Assembly: GCA_001804815.1 (NCBI GenBank)
Contig: MHBI01000099.1
Location: 1 to 64,000, forward strand
Direction of reading: 5' to 3'
Length of the DNA: 64,000 bases
Origin: Lentisphaerae bacterium GWF2_50_93
Lineage (GTDB): Bacteria; Verrucomicrobiota; Lentisphaeria; Victivallales; GWF2-50-93
Part shown: positions 44,372 through 52,658 of the stretch, in pieces
How the letters are laid out: each line of letters opens with the position of its first letter
Position numbering within the stretch: position 1 is the stretch's first letter
The notes under the pieces: model-generated
Databases searched by the model: none
Seen by the model: only the letters and a program-made list of their open reading frames with translations
Told to the model about the DNA's origin: nothing
Translations under genes and position numbers: made by a program

Positions 44372-45475
44372 TTATTTGTGGCGGAGGCGGGCGTATTCTT
44401 CATCTGTGCAGGCTTCAATTGATTTCGCACGCGAGGTCTTCCCGGAGGATCTCTGGAGCTTCAGCATTTCAATGCACCTCTGCATGAGGCCATGTATGTC
44501 GTAGCCGATGAATTTCACGGGCAGGGGAAGGATGGAGCTCCTCGGGAAATTGCAGTGCGAGACGAGTTCCAGTTCTCCGGGGACTCTGACGCCTGCGAGT
44601 TTCAACCCTTCGCAGACAGGTTCGATCAGATTGTCATTCCCCACCAGGATGGCGTCGGGCCGCTCCGTCTCCGTCCGCGGCGACATGAGCAGGCGCACAA
44701 TATTGACCGCGGCCTCCGTCCATTCCAAGTGGCAGAAATGGTGCCAGTGCGGCACAAATGCCAGGCCTTTTCCGGCGAATGAAAGCTTCAGATGTTCAGT
44801 GAATTTACCTTTCTGTCCACGGGCTGAGATGAATGCAATGCGGCTGCAGTTCCTGGATACAAGGTAATCCAGGCTCTTCTCTATGAACGAACTGGTGTTT
44901 GTGCCAATCCCAGGAATGCCGGACTTCTTGTCTTCCGCCCCAATTATGATTCTCGGGATATCGCCTTCAAGCACGACCGGAGTCTTTTCTATCAGGAAAA
45001 TCGGTGACGCGAAAATTATTCCTGCAAGCCTCTCCTTCTTGATATCATTGACGAGCCGTATGTAGTCAGGACGCACCGGATTGCCGTCAATCCAGTAATA
45101 GGGCGTGATCGTAATCCCAAGTTCACACTGGAGCCCTTTTGACACATCCAGCAGCGTAGTGTAAAACATGTTCTGATTAGGTTCAGGCTGAGCTGATGGA
45201 AACACAAGCGCATAATTGAAGATGTGGGGAGGAGTCTCGTTGACAAAGGTGCCCCTGTCGCCTTTCATGTTCACGCGGAGGAAGCCGTCGGAAACAAGTG
45301 ATGACAGCGTCCGCTGGACAGTGACGGTGGTCACTCCGAACTTTTTTCCAAGTTCTATGTGGGTTGGAATCTTATGCCCGGCAGGCCATCTGCCGCTGAT
45401 TATATTTTCCCTGACATATGCGGAGATCTTGTCCTGTTCGACCGGGAGCCTGCCACGTTTTTTCTGCAAAGTCAT
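44372..45475 (-). CDS. GntR-type winged-helix regulator with a LacI-type sugar-binding domain
   Basis: 367 residues. The N-terminal 75 residues are a GntR winged helix (ISAYVRENIISGRWPAGHKIPTHIELGKKFGVTTVTVQRTLSSLVSDGFL). The rest is a periplasmic-binding-protein-like effector domain (FNYALVFPSA ... LAGIIFASPIF ... PDAILVGNDNLIEP ... ELELVSHCNFP), as in AraR-type regulators. It probably controls the pseudopilin and propeller genes in response to a sugar. The gap to the pseudopilin gene (112 bases) holds an imperfect inverted pair CAACATAC / GTATATTGTTG that could be its site. The chorismate-synthase-like gene lies 49 bases upstream on the same strand. Confidence 0.9.
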   Translation of the reverse strand: MTLQKKRGRLPVEQDKISAYVRENIISGRWPAGHKIPTHIELGKKFGVTTVTVQRTLSSLVSDGFLRVNMKGDRGTFVNETPPHIFNYALVFPSAQPEPNQNMFYTTLLDVSKGLQCELGITITPYYWIDGNPVRPDYIRLVNDIKKERLAGIIFASPIFLIEKTPVVLEGDIPRIIIGAEDKKSGIPGIGTNTSSFIEKSLDYLVSRNCSRIAFISARGQKGKFTEHLKLSFAGKGLAFVPHWHHFCHLEWTEAAVNIVRLLMSPRTETERPDAILVGNDNLIEPVCEGLKLAGVRVPGELELVSHCNFPRSSILPLPVKFIGYDIHGLMQRCIEMLKLQRSSGKTSRAKSIEACTDEEYARLRHK

Positions 45476-45524
45476 ATCCGCGTCCTGATAAAATATTCAG
45501 TTCATCGTTCCTTGAAAATAAATT

Positions 45525-46862
45525 TCAGGGTTTGGCGGAAATCTTATCCTTCAGCGCCTGGTAGCCGTAATGTGCAATGAGGTAGTCGAGCAGGACAATC
45601 GCCATGTAGTTTTCCGCGACGGGCCAGATGCGTCCGGCAATCGTCGGATCGCGGCGCGTTATCGCGGCCAGGGCCTTGTTCTCCATGGTATACTTGTCGA
45701 TCGTGACCTGCTTCTTGTCGATCGTGGGGGTAGGCTTGACCGCGACTCTCGCAACGATCGGCTGTCCTGTGGCGAGTCCGCCGGTGATTCCGCCTGCGTT
45801 GTTGCTCATGAACTTGACCTTGCCCTTTTCAGCGCGCATCGCATCGTTGGACTGGATGCCGGTCATGTCCTTCACTCCGAATCCCGCACCGATTTCAACA
45901 CCTTTCACTGCGCCGATTCCGAGCATCCTGCCGAGTTCGGCATCAAGCTTCCTGAAGACTGGTTCGCCGAGTCCGCACGGGACGCCGAGCGCGACGACTT
46001 CGACAACGCCGCCTGAAGAATCTCCTGTCGCCGAGATCCTGTTGCATTCCGCGAGCATTGCCTCTGCGGCATCGTAGTCGGGGCAGTTGACGACATGGTG
46101 GACGCCGTATTTCTTCTTTATCGCCCTTGAATCCATCCTGGGTGTCTTTGCGCGGATATCGTCGATTTCCTTTTCAATTTCCGCGAATATCGCGGCCTTC
46201 TGTAGGAAGCGCATGTCCATGGTGATGCGTTTTTTCACGTAGATTTCCTGATAGAAGGGATCAAAGTCGCAGCGCATCCTCTTGAAAGCATCAGTCGCCT
46301 TCAAGACTTTTGCATAATCCATTTCCCCGCAGCGTACTCCAGCCATCTCGCGGATGTATGAGAATACTTCGATGCCGCAGGCCTTCAGCACCTTTTTGGC
46401 GACATAGCCAGCCGCGACTATGGTGGCGGTGTAGCGGCCGCTGAAGATTCCAGCTCCGATCGCATCGTCGTCAGGACCGTATTTTATGAAAGACGCATAG
46501 GAAGCGTGCCCCGGGCGGGGGGTTCTGTTGGTGCTCTGGTACTGCCAGACATGTATGTCGTGGCGGTCGAGGTTCGGGATGAGGATTGTGAGGGGTGTGC
46601 CGTTCGTATGGTTCTTGTTTCCGGCCTTCTCGATGGTGTCCCATGAGTTGAGCCCGGTATAGATTATGGGAAGATCAGGTTCCTTCCTTGGGGATGAAAG
46701 CTCGTCTGCTCCAGGTTTGCGGAGGAGGAGGTCGCCATAGATTTCCTGTTCTGTGAGGAGCATTCCCGGAGGAACGCCCTGTACTAGTGAAGTAAGCCCT
46801 TCCTGGTATGAACCGCCGGCCACGCTGACCTGGAAAAAATTACCTAAATGACAACCCATCAT
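45525..46862 (-). CDS. aroC: divergent chorismate synthase homologue
   Basis: 445 residues. Chorismate synthase motifs: GVPPG near the N terminus, NGTPLTILIPN, TPRPGHASYASFIKYG, GDSSGGVVEVVALGVP and NNAGGITGGLATGQPI. The family makes chorismate from EPSP using reduced flavin. However, the N-terminal GESHG motif, which carries a catalytic His, aligns without gaps to GGSYQ, so that His is Tyr19. The protein is also longer than the usual 360 residues, with an extra helical segment around 195-235 (MRFLQKAAIFAEIEKEIDDI). It may be a lineage variant that works or a paralogue with another role; whether a canonical copy exists elsewhere in the genome would decide. No other aromatic-pathway gene is near. 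Confidence 0.75.
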   Translation of the reverse strand: MMGCHLGNFFQVSVAGGSYQEGLTSLVQGVPPGMLLTEQEIYGDLLLRKPGADELSSPRKEPDLPIIYTGLNSWDTIEKAGNKNHTNGTPLTILIPNLDRHDIHVWQYQSTNRTPRPGHASYASFIKYGPDDDAIGAGIFSGRYTATIVAAGYVAKKVLKACGIEVFSYIREMAGVRCGEMDYAKVLKATDAFKRMRCDFDPFYQEIYVKKRITMDMRFLQKAAIFAEIEKEIDDIRAKTPRMDSRAIKKKYGVHHVVNCPDYDAAEAMLAECNRISATGDSSGGVVEVVALGVPCGLGEPVFRKLDAELGRMLGIGAVKGVEIGAGFGVKDMTGIQSNDAMRAEKGKVKFMSNNAGGITGGLATGQPIVARVAVKPTPTIDKKQVTIDKYTMENKALAAITRRDPTIAGRIWPVAENYMAIVLLDYLIAHYGYQALKDKISAKP

Positions 46863-47271
46863 AAATAAATTTCTCCGAAATTTATAAGTTGAAATACAAA
46901 AGCACGAAGTGTGAAATCCCTTTGCAAGGGGCGGTTACAGATAATGGCAATCCTCCAAAAGTCAAACATTATCTGTAAAATCCCCGGCATGCTATTTGCC
47001 CTCCATCCATGATTTGCTGTTGCGTGCAATACGTGGAATCCTTTTATTTTTAAGGGAAATCATGCTTGAAATGGTGTCAAGAGGAAGGTAAAATTACCTG
47101 TCAGGCAGGGGGGCGCCCCCCTGGTGATGGTAGGGTTATTACCCATTGTATCTGGGCTGATTGCATTTATTTTGTATTGTGGAATAAATAAGCCGAACCT
47201 AAAATGAAAGGATGGGATTAGGACGTTCAGTGGTATGTGAACACAAACAACAACAATGGAGGGAACTGGCA
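46863..47271. other. intergenic region with two inverted repeats
   Basis: Divergent spacer of 409 bases without a gene. 46935-46978: arms TTACAGATAATG and CATTATCTGTAA, exact, with a 20-base loop. 47106-47123: CAGGGGGGCGCCCCCCTG, an exact GC palindrome. Neither has REP termini. The 3' end holds GGAGGG, the ribosome-binding site of the next gene. Confidence 0.55.
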
Positions 47272-47610
47272 ATGGCAATCTCAGCTGAAAAAATCAACGA
47301 GGCTCTCAAGCTTCTCGAAGACGCCGCAAAGGAAAACAGGGAACAGGTACTGTCTGCGACAAGTGGTAAATTCGAAAACCTCAAATGCGCCATGCTTGAC
47401 GAGAAGGGCCTGAAGGAGAGGCTGGCCCTTGCCGCGCAGAAAGCCGCGGATATGGCTGCAAGCATAAAGGAAGCCGCCGCCGACAAGACCAGGGAAATCG
47501 CCGGAGCCATAGATCAGAATGTCCGCAAAAATCCCTGGCCGTATGTCGCTGGAGTAGCAGTCGGCGCACTTATGCTGGGTTTCATCCTCGGACGCAAAAC
47601 GGCAAAGTAA
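47272..47610 (+). CDS. ElaB/YqjD (DUF883)-family membrane-anchored protein
   Basis: 112 residues. An acidic amphipathic helix region (about 5-85, AEKINEALKLLEDAAKEN ... ADMAASIKEAAADKTREIAGAI) is followed by NPWPYVAGVAVGALMLGFILGRK, the C-terminal membrane anchor characteristic of ElaB/YqjD, which in enterobacteria tether ribosomes to the inner membrane in stationary phase. GGAGGG fixes the ATG at 47272; a start 60 bases earlier would add non-homologous residues. The next gene is YqjE-like, as in the enterobacterial yqjDE pair. Confidence 0.8.
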   Translation: MAISAEKINEALKLLEDAAKENREQVLSATSGKFENLKCAMLDEKGLKERLALAAQKAADMAASIKEAAADKTREIAGAIDQNVRKNPWPYVAGVAVGALMLGFILGRKTAK

Positions 47611-47614
47611 TGCA

Positions 47615-48007
47615 ATGCTTATATTCTTAAAAGGCATTGTTTGTTCTTTGGCATCCGGCCTTCTTAAGATTTTGAGGGGGGCGCTGATCCGCCCCCTCAA
47701 AATCGAGGCGCTGAAGATCTATATCAAGGCGGTTGGAATAGCCAGGGAATTGAGCCTGTGGGTGCTGAAGGCCGCTGCGGCGCTCATACTGGGAGCCATC
47801 GCATTCGTGATGGTCCACGTGGGCGTCCTGATCCTTCTTCCCGTCAGCCTTGAAACCAAAGGTCTGATCATACTTGTCCTCGGAGCCGTATATGGCGTCA
47901 TTGCATATTCCCTCCTGATGGACATGAGCTCGGAAAAGGCCTGGCTGGACATGTCAAAGGCTACCGAAATGCTGGATGATCTCCTGAAGAAGGAAGATGA
48001 AGAGTAG
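47615..48007 (+). CDS. YqjE-like (phage holin family) membrane protein
   Basis: 130 residues. Starts four bases after the stop of the YqjD-like gene. Two membrane helices (about 48-68, LKAAAALILGAIAFVMVHVGV, and about 76-97, TKGLIILVLGAVYGVIAYSLL) between a basic N-terminal part and an acidic C-terminal tail (MLDDLLKKEDEE). The topology and neighbour match the YqjE/holin-like family. A short hydrophobic start may form a third segment. Function unknown. Confidence 0.7.
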   Translation: MLIFLKGIVCSLASGLLKILRGALIRPLKIEALKIYIKAVGIARELSLWVLKAAAALILGAIAFVMVHVGVLILLPVSLETKGLIILVLGAVYGVIAYSLLMDMSSEKAWLDMSKATEMLDDLLKKEDEE

Positions 48008-48106
48008 CAGTTTGCCGGAAAGCATTTAACTCAATGATATTCCGCCTCGTATGGAAGGAGGACAGTCTCTTTCTGCACGTCCATTGGTGATCTTGATTTT
48101 CCTCAG

Positions 48107-48134
48107 GGAGCGCCGGTCTCCAGGCCGGCGCTCC
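48107..48134. repeat. GGAG-bounded palindrome
   Basis: GGAGCGCCGG and its complement surround TCTCCAGG, making a 28-base hairpin with GGAG/CTCC ends. Related to the hairpins at 12336-12384. The rest of 48008-48304 shows no gene. Confidence 0.65.
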
Positions 48135-48304
48135 CTTTCTACATGATAACGCTCAAGGAAGAACCGCTGCGATCATTAATGCATAATCCAACCCTCTTCG
48201 GTATGTCCGTCGCAAACTGCTTGCTTTCCCGTCTTGAAGTATATTAGAGGCAGGTCTACATTATCAGCCCTGAAATTCCTAACGAACTTGAACAAGGGGT
48301 CAAC

Positions 48305-49981
48305 ATGTCAAAAAATAATTTCGTGATCGGTCTCGATTACGGCTCGGATTCGGTGAGATGCCTCATCGTCGACGCCTCCAACGGAAAAGAAATCGCGAGC
48401 GCTGTCCATCATTACAGCCGGTGGCAGGATGGAAAGTTCTGTCAGCCAGTAGAAAACCAGTTCAGGCAGCATCCCCTCGACTATCTGGAGGGACTTGAGA
48501 TAACCGTCAGGAAATCCCTCAAGGCCGCAGGTGCGAATGTCGCGGAGAACATCAAGGGGATTTCAATCGATACCACCGGATCAACGCCAATCGCGGTCGA
48601 CAAGGACGGAACCGCTCTCGCCCTCCACGACGAATTCAAGAACAACCCGCACGCCATGTTCATCCTCTGGAAGGATCATACCGGTATAAAGGAAGCCGAG
48701 GAAATCAACAATCTGGCCCACAGCGGCAAGTTCGAGGACTTCACGAAATACTCCGGCGGAATCTATTCCTCGGAATGGTTCTGGGCGAAAGTCCTGCATA
48801 CATTGAGGGCCGACAAGAAAGTCCGCAATGCCGCATTCTCCTGGGTCGAACACTGCGACTGGCTGCCTGCCGTCCTCACTGGCGACACGAATCCGCTTAC
48901 GCTCAAGCGTGGCAGATGCTCAGCCGGACACAAGGCCATGTGGCATGAATCATTCGGCGGACTTCCGTCCGAAGAATTCCTGACAGGGCTTGATCCTCTG
49001 CTCAAGGGTGTCCGCGGACGCCTCTATCGGGATACATATACCTCCGACAGCGCAGCAGGACTTCTTTCAGCCGGCTGGGCGAAGAAGCTCGGCCTCAGCG
49101 GAAATATCGTTGTCGGCGTCGGCGCCTTCGACGCGCATATGGGTGCGGTCGGCGGACAGATCAAGCCAAACATCCTGAGCAAGGTCATGGGAACTTCGAC
49201 ATGCGATATGCTGATCGCCCCTATGGACAAGGTTGGCAAGAAGCTGATCCGCGGAATCTGTGGACAGGTCGACGGCTCGATTGTTCCGGGAATGCTCGGA
49301 ATGGAGGCCGGACAGTCGGCGTTCGGCGACATCTACGCCTGGTACAGGAACGTCCTGATGTGGCCTTTGCAGAATGCACTCGCCTCTGAAGTCAAATCCG
49401 AAAGCGCCAGGAAGAAGATCATTGACGCGGTCCATCATGCTGTCATTCCAGAACTTTCAAAGTCCGCTTCCAAGCTCCCGATCGGCGAATCCGGTATTGT
49501 GGCGTTGGACTGGATGAACGGCAGACGCACGCCCGATGCAAACCAGGCTCTCAAAGGCGCGGTTGCCGGCCTCAATCTTGGAAGCGATGCTCCGAGGATT
49601 TTCCGCTCGCTTGTCGAAGCGACGGCATTCGGCTCGAAGAAGATCGTAGACCGTTTCCAGGATCAGGGAGTCGACATCAAAGGTGTAATCGCACTTGGTG
49701 GAGTCGCGAAGAAATCCCCGTTCATCATGCAGACCGTCACCGACGTACTTGGAATGAAGATCAAGGTTGCGCGTTCCGAACAGGCGTGCGCGCTTGGCGC
49801 TGCGATGTTCGCATCGGTAGTCGCCGGAATCCACAAGTCGGTTGAAAAGGCGCAGGACGCGATGGGCAGCGGGTTCGAGGCCGAATACACGCCAGACAAG
49901 GTGAATTCCGCGAAATACGCAAAGCTGTATGACCAGTATTCATCGCTAGGCGGTTTTGTGGAGAAGGAAACGAAGAAGTAG
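48305..49981 (+). CDS. araB: ribulokinase
   Basis: 558 residues, the usual AraB length. FGGY-kinase signatures are present: VIGLDYGSDSVRCLIVD (phosphate loop 1), ISIDTTGSTP, the long WKDHTG and GCSAGHKAMWH-like region (RGRCSAGHKAMWHES), GVGAFDAHMGAVGG and FGSKKIVDRFQDQG. It phosphorylates L-ribulose (and possibly other ketopentoses) to the 5-phosphate. AAGGGG lies upstream of the ATG. The gene is followed by the epimerase and an isomerase-family gene, forming a pentose operon. Its TAG stop lies inside the AGTAGGG start of a REP element. Confidence 0.93.
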   Translation: MSKNNFVIGLDYGSDSVRCLIVDASNGKEIASAVHHYSRWQDGKFCQPVENQFRQHPLDYLEGLEITVRKSLKAAGANVAENIKGISIDTTGSTPIAVDKDGTALALHDEFKNNPHAMFILWKDHTGIKEAEEINNLAHSGKFEDFTKYSGGIYSSEWFWAKVLHTLRADKKVRNAAFSWVEHCDWLPAVLTGDTNPLTLKRGRCSAGHKAMWHESFGGLPSEEFLTGLDPLLKGVRGRLYRDTYTSDSAAGLLSAGWAKKLGLSGNIVVGVGAFDAHMGAVGGQIKPNILSKVMGTSTCDMLIAPMDKVGKKLIRGICGQVDGSIVPGMLGMEAGQSAFGDIYAWYRNVLMWPLQNALASEVKSESARKKIIDAVHHAVIPELSKSASKLPIGESGIVALDWMNGRRTPDANQALKGAVAGLNLGSDAPRIFRSLVEATAFGSKKIVDRFQDQGVDIKGVIALGGVAKKSPFIMQTVTDVLGMKIKVARSEQACALGAAMFASVVAGIHKSVEKAQDAMGSGFEAEYTPDKVNSAKYAKLYDQYSSLGGFVEKETKK

Positions 49982-50054
49982 GGACGGGCTTTAGCCTGTC
50001 CCATTCTTGAATTTAAAGTGTTAATTATGGTACATGCTAAAGCACGTACCTACT
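49977..50054. repeat. AGTAGGGACGGGC...GTACCTACT element overlapping the araB stop
   Basis: Left hairpin arms GGGACGGGC and GCCTGTCCC (loop TTTA), right hairpin GGTACATGC and GCACGTACC, in inverted orientation with AGTAGG and CCTACT ends. Other members: 19051-19141, 33412-33493, 52435-52504. Confidence 0.8.
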
Positions 50055-50067
50055 TAAGGAAATACAT

Positions 50068-50763
50068 ATGGCAAGATATCAGGAACTGAAGGAACAGGCG
50101 TGGGAATGCAACATGCAGATCCCTAAGCTGGGACTTGCAATCTACACATTCGGGAATGTCAGCGCGATCGACCGTGGCAAAGGCGTCTTCGCCATAAAAC
50201 CGAGCGGTGTACCGTACGATGAGCTGAAGCCGAAGGACATGGTTGTCGTGGATCTGGAGAACAACGTTGTCGAGGGCAGGATGAGGCCTTCTTCTGACAC
50301 GAAGACTCATACCGTGCTCTACAGGAATTTCGCTGATATCGGCGGAGTAGTCCATACTCATTCGACATATGCGGTCGCCTGGGCGCAGGCGATGAAGCCA
50401 ATTCCGATCCTCGGGACCACACATGCAGATCATCTGGTGGAAGCCGTTCCATGTACGGAAGTCATGAGCGATGAAATGATCAAGGGCGACTACGAGGAGC
50501 AGACCGGGCAGCAGATCCTGAACGCCTTTAAAAAACGCAGCTATAATGAAGTCGAGATGGTGCTTGTGGCGTGCCATGGCCCGTTCACCTGGGGGAAAAC
50601 CCCTGAGAAGGCCGTCTATAACAGCGCTGTCCTCGAAGAACTTGCCAGGATGGCATACCTCTCAGTGTCAATCAATCCGAAAGTCCCCCAGCTGAAGAAG
50701 GCGCTGATCGACAAGCATTATCAGAGGAAGCACGGCAGGAATTCGTATTATGGACAAAAGTAA
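50068..50763 (+). CDS. araD: L-ribulose-5-phosphate 4-epimerase
   Basis: 231 residues. Class II aldolase/epimerase fold with SGVPYDELKP, phosphate-binding SSDTKTH, and the zinc ligands in VHTHSTYAVAWAQ; further GTTHADHL and the C-terminal YYGQ match AraD. It converts L-ribulose 5-phosphate to D-xylulose 5-phosphate for the pentose phosphate pathway. AAGGAA lies upstream of the ATG, right after the REP element that follows araB. Confidence 0.93.
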   Translation: MARYQELKEQAWECNMQIPKLGLAIYTFGNVSAIDRGKGVFAIKPSGVPYDELKPKDMVVVDLENNVVEGRMRPSSDTKTHTVLYRNFADIGGVVHTHSTYAVAWAQAMKPIPILGTTHADHLVEAVPCTEVMSDEMIKGDYEEQTGQQILNAFKKRSYNEVEMVLVACHGPFTWGKTPEKAVYNSAVLEELARMAYLSVSINPKVPQLKKALIDKHYQRKHGRNSYYGQK

Positions 50764-50792
50764 ATTGTAAACCGGGAATGGGATTAAAGAGT

Positions 50793-50852
50793 GTAGGACA
50801 GGCGTCTCGCCTGTAGGAGATTAAATAAGAACAGGCGAGACGCCTGTTCTAC
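50793..50852. repeat. REPIN element with ACAGGCG hairpins
   Basis: GTAGGACAGGCGTCTCGCCTGT and the inverted ACAGGCGAGACGCCTGT ending CTAC. It is the intergenic relative of the units inside the ketosynthase gene at 11012-11263. Confidence 0.85.
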
Positions 50853-50890
50853 ATTTTTTAAGAGAAAAATTTTAATTGAAGGGATATAAA

Positions 50891-52378
50891 ATGAACAACG
50901 TTCCGGAAGTGAAGCTTGGAATCGTGGCTGTCAGCAGGGATTGTTTCCCTATTGAACTATCGAAGAAGCGCAAGGCTGAAGTCCTCAAGGCCTGTGCGGC
51001 AAAGGAAATCAAGATCAAGAACATTCCTACTGTGATCGAAAAGGAAACCGACGCTCTCCAGGCATATGAGGAAATCACAAATCTCAAGGTCAACGCCCTC
51101 ATCGTCTATCTCGGAAACTTCGGACCTGAAGGCCCGGCGACGCTTCTCGCGCAGAAATTCAATGGCCCAGTGATGTTCGTTGCGGCGGCTGAAGAGACAG
51201 GCGAAAACCTCATCAACGGCCGCGGCGACGCATACTGCGGAATGCTCAACGCCTCATACAATCTCGGACTCCGCAAGGTCAAGGCGTACATCCCCGATTA
51301 TCCGGTTGGAACTCCGGACGAAGTGGCAGACATGATAAAGGGCTTCATCCCGGTGGCGAGAATCCTTGTCGCCCTGAAGAAGCTCAAGATCTTCGCGTTC
51401 GGACCGCGTCCGCAGGACTTCCTCGCGTGCAACGCCCCAATCAAGCCCCTCTACGACATCGGTGTCGAAGTGATGGAGAACAGCGAACTCGATCTGTATG
51501 ACGTGTTCCGTTCCGCCGAAGGCAACCCGAAGATCAAGAAGGTCGCCGCGGAGATGGCCCAGGAACTCGGCAATGGCAACGCATATCCGGACCTCCTTGC
51601 GAAACTCGCGCAGTTCGAAGTCGGGCTCATGAAGTTCATGGGTGACAACCTTGGCGCGTCGCAATACGGGATATTCGCCGACAAGTGCTGGCCGTCATTC
51701 GAGAAATATTTCGGTTTCGTACCGTGCTACGTGAATTCGCGTCTTGCGGCCAAGGGCATTCCGGTGGCCTGCGAAGTCGACATCTACGGCGCCCTGAGCG
51801 AATATATCGCTACCTGCGCGACCGAACATCCGGCGACGCTGCTCGACATCAACAACACAGTTCCGCGCGACATGTATGAGAAGGCCGGCAAGAAGGCGGC
51901 CGGATACCAGAACACGGATCTCTTCATGGGATTCCATTGCGGAAACACATGTTCGGAATGTCTTGCGGGATGCAGCCTGAAATACCAGCTCATCATGCAC
52001 AGGCTCATGGAAGCCGGAAAGGATCCGAATATAACACGCGGTACTCTTGAAGGCAGGATCAGGCCGGGAGACGTGACCCTCTTCAGGCTCCAGTCGACAG
52101 CCGATGCGTCGCTCAAATCCTATATCGCCGATGGAGAAGTCCTCGACGTGGATCCGAAGTCGTTCGGAGGAATCGGAATTTTCGCGGTGAAGGAGATGGG
52201 CAGGTTCTACCGCCATGTCCTCATCGAGCAGAGGTTCCCGCACCATGGCGCGATAGCGTTCAAGCATTCGGCAAAGACCCTGTATGATGCGATGAAGATG
52301 CTCGGACTGTGCAGCTGCAACATCTATTACAACCAGCCGAAGGGCGTACGCTACTGCGGCGAGAATCCGTTCAACTGA
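50891..52378 (+). CDS. L-fucose/L-arabinose isomerase-family protein (probable pentose isomerase)
   Basis: 495 residues. It has the three-part isomerase layout: an N-terminal Rossmann-like part (KLGIVAVSRDCF), a central part with YGIFADKCWPSFEKYFGFVPCYVNSRLAAKGIPVACEVDIYG where the Glu is an expected metal ligand, and a C-terminal barrel with GFHCGNTCS and FPHHGAIAF. It is not the AraA sequence type, yet it stands with ribulokinase and the 4-epimerase, so it probably supplies L-ribulose from L-arabinose, replacing AraA. GAAGGGA nine bases upstream fixes the ATG at 50891. Action on L-fucose or D-arabinose is an alternative. Confidence 0.8.
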   Translation: MNNVPEVKLGIVAVSRDCFPIELSKKRKAEVLKACAAKEIKIKNIPTVIEKETDALQAYEEITNLKVNALIVYLGNFGPEGPATLLAQKFNGPVMFVAAAEETGENLINGRGDAYCGMLNASYNLGLRKVKAYIPDYPVGTPDEVADMIKGFIPVARILVALKKLKIFAFGPRPQDFLACNAPIKPLYDIGVEVMENSELDLYDVFRSAEGNPKIKKVAAEMAQELGNGNAYPDLLAKLAQFEVGLMKFMGDNLGASQYGIFADKCWPSFEKYFGFVPCYVNSRLAAKGIPVACEVDIYGALSEYIATCATEHPATLLDINNTVPRDMYEKAGKKAAGYQNTDLFMGFHCGNTCSECLAGCSLKYQLIMHRLMEAGKDPNITRGTLEGRIRPGDVTLFRLQSTADASLKSYIADGEVLDVDPKSFGGIGIFAVKEMGRFYRHVLIEQRFPHHGAIAFKHSAKTLYDAMKMLGLCSCNIYYNQPKGVRYCGENPFN

Positions 52379-52404
52379 TAAAATTTTCCTGCGGAAAATT
52401 TTAT
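52378..52404 (+). terminator. terminator of the pentose operon
   Basis: Stem of 12 base pairs (ATAAAATTTTCC and its complement) with loop TGC, starting at the stop codon of the isomerase gene and followed by A+T-rich sequence. The TTCC-TGC-GGAA core is shared with the terminator at 61406-61428. Confidence 0.65.
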
Positions 52405-52434
52405 AATATAAGATTGCGACACAGGCATCTTGAA

Positions 52435-52614
52435 AGTAGGGACGGGCTTTAGCCTGTCCCATTCTTAGATATTAAGATAGTACATGCTGAAGCACGTACC
52501 TACTCGCAGGAACAGCCCTCGCGGGCTTAACTACAAGCAATTGAAGAATGTTGGAGTTTACAACTTCAGTTGTGCGTATTGTTAGTAGTAAATTCGCCTT
52601 GGGCGAACAGGTGC
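52435..52614. repeat. cluster of REP elements before the GT-C-like gene
   Basis: 52435-52504 is an AGTAGGGACGGGC...GTACCTACT element, 52507-52533 a GTAGTTAAGCCC hairpin (minus), 52552-52575 a GGAGTTTACAAC hairpin and 52583-52614 GTAGTAAATTCGCC with its complement. Confidence 0.7.
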
Positions 52615-52658
52615 CGTGAGACTTTTCTTTGAGTTTTTATTAATTGCGAAAGACTGGA

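Noticed and set aside
47106..47123. GC palindrome as a terminator for the chorismate-synthase-like gene
   Set aside because: That gene runs away from this site on the minus strand and no T run follows; it is listed only as an inverted repeat.
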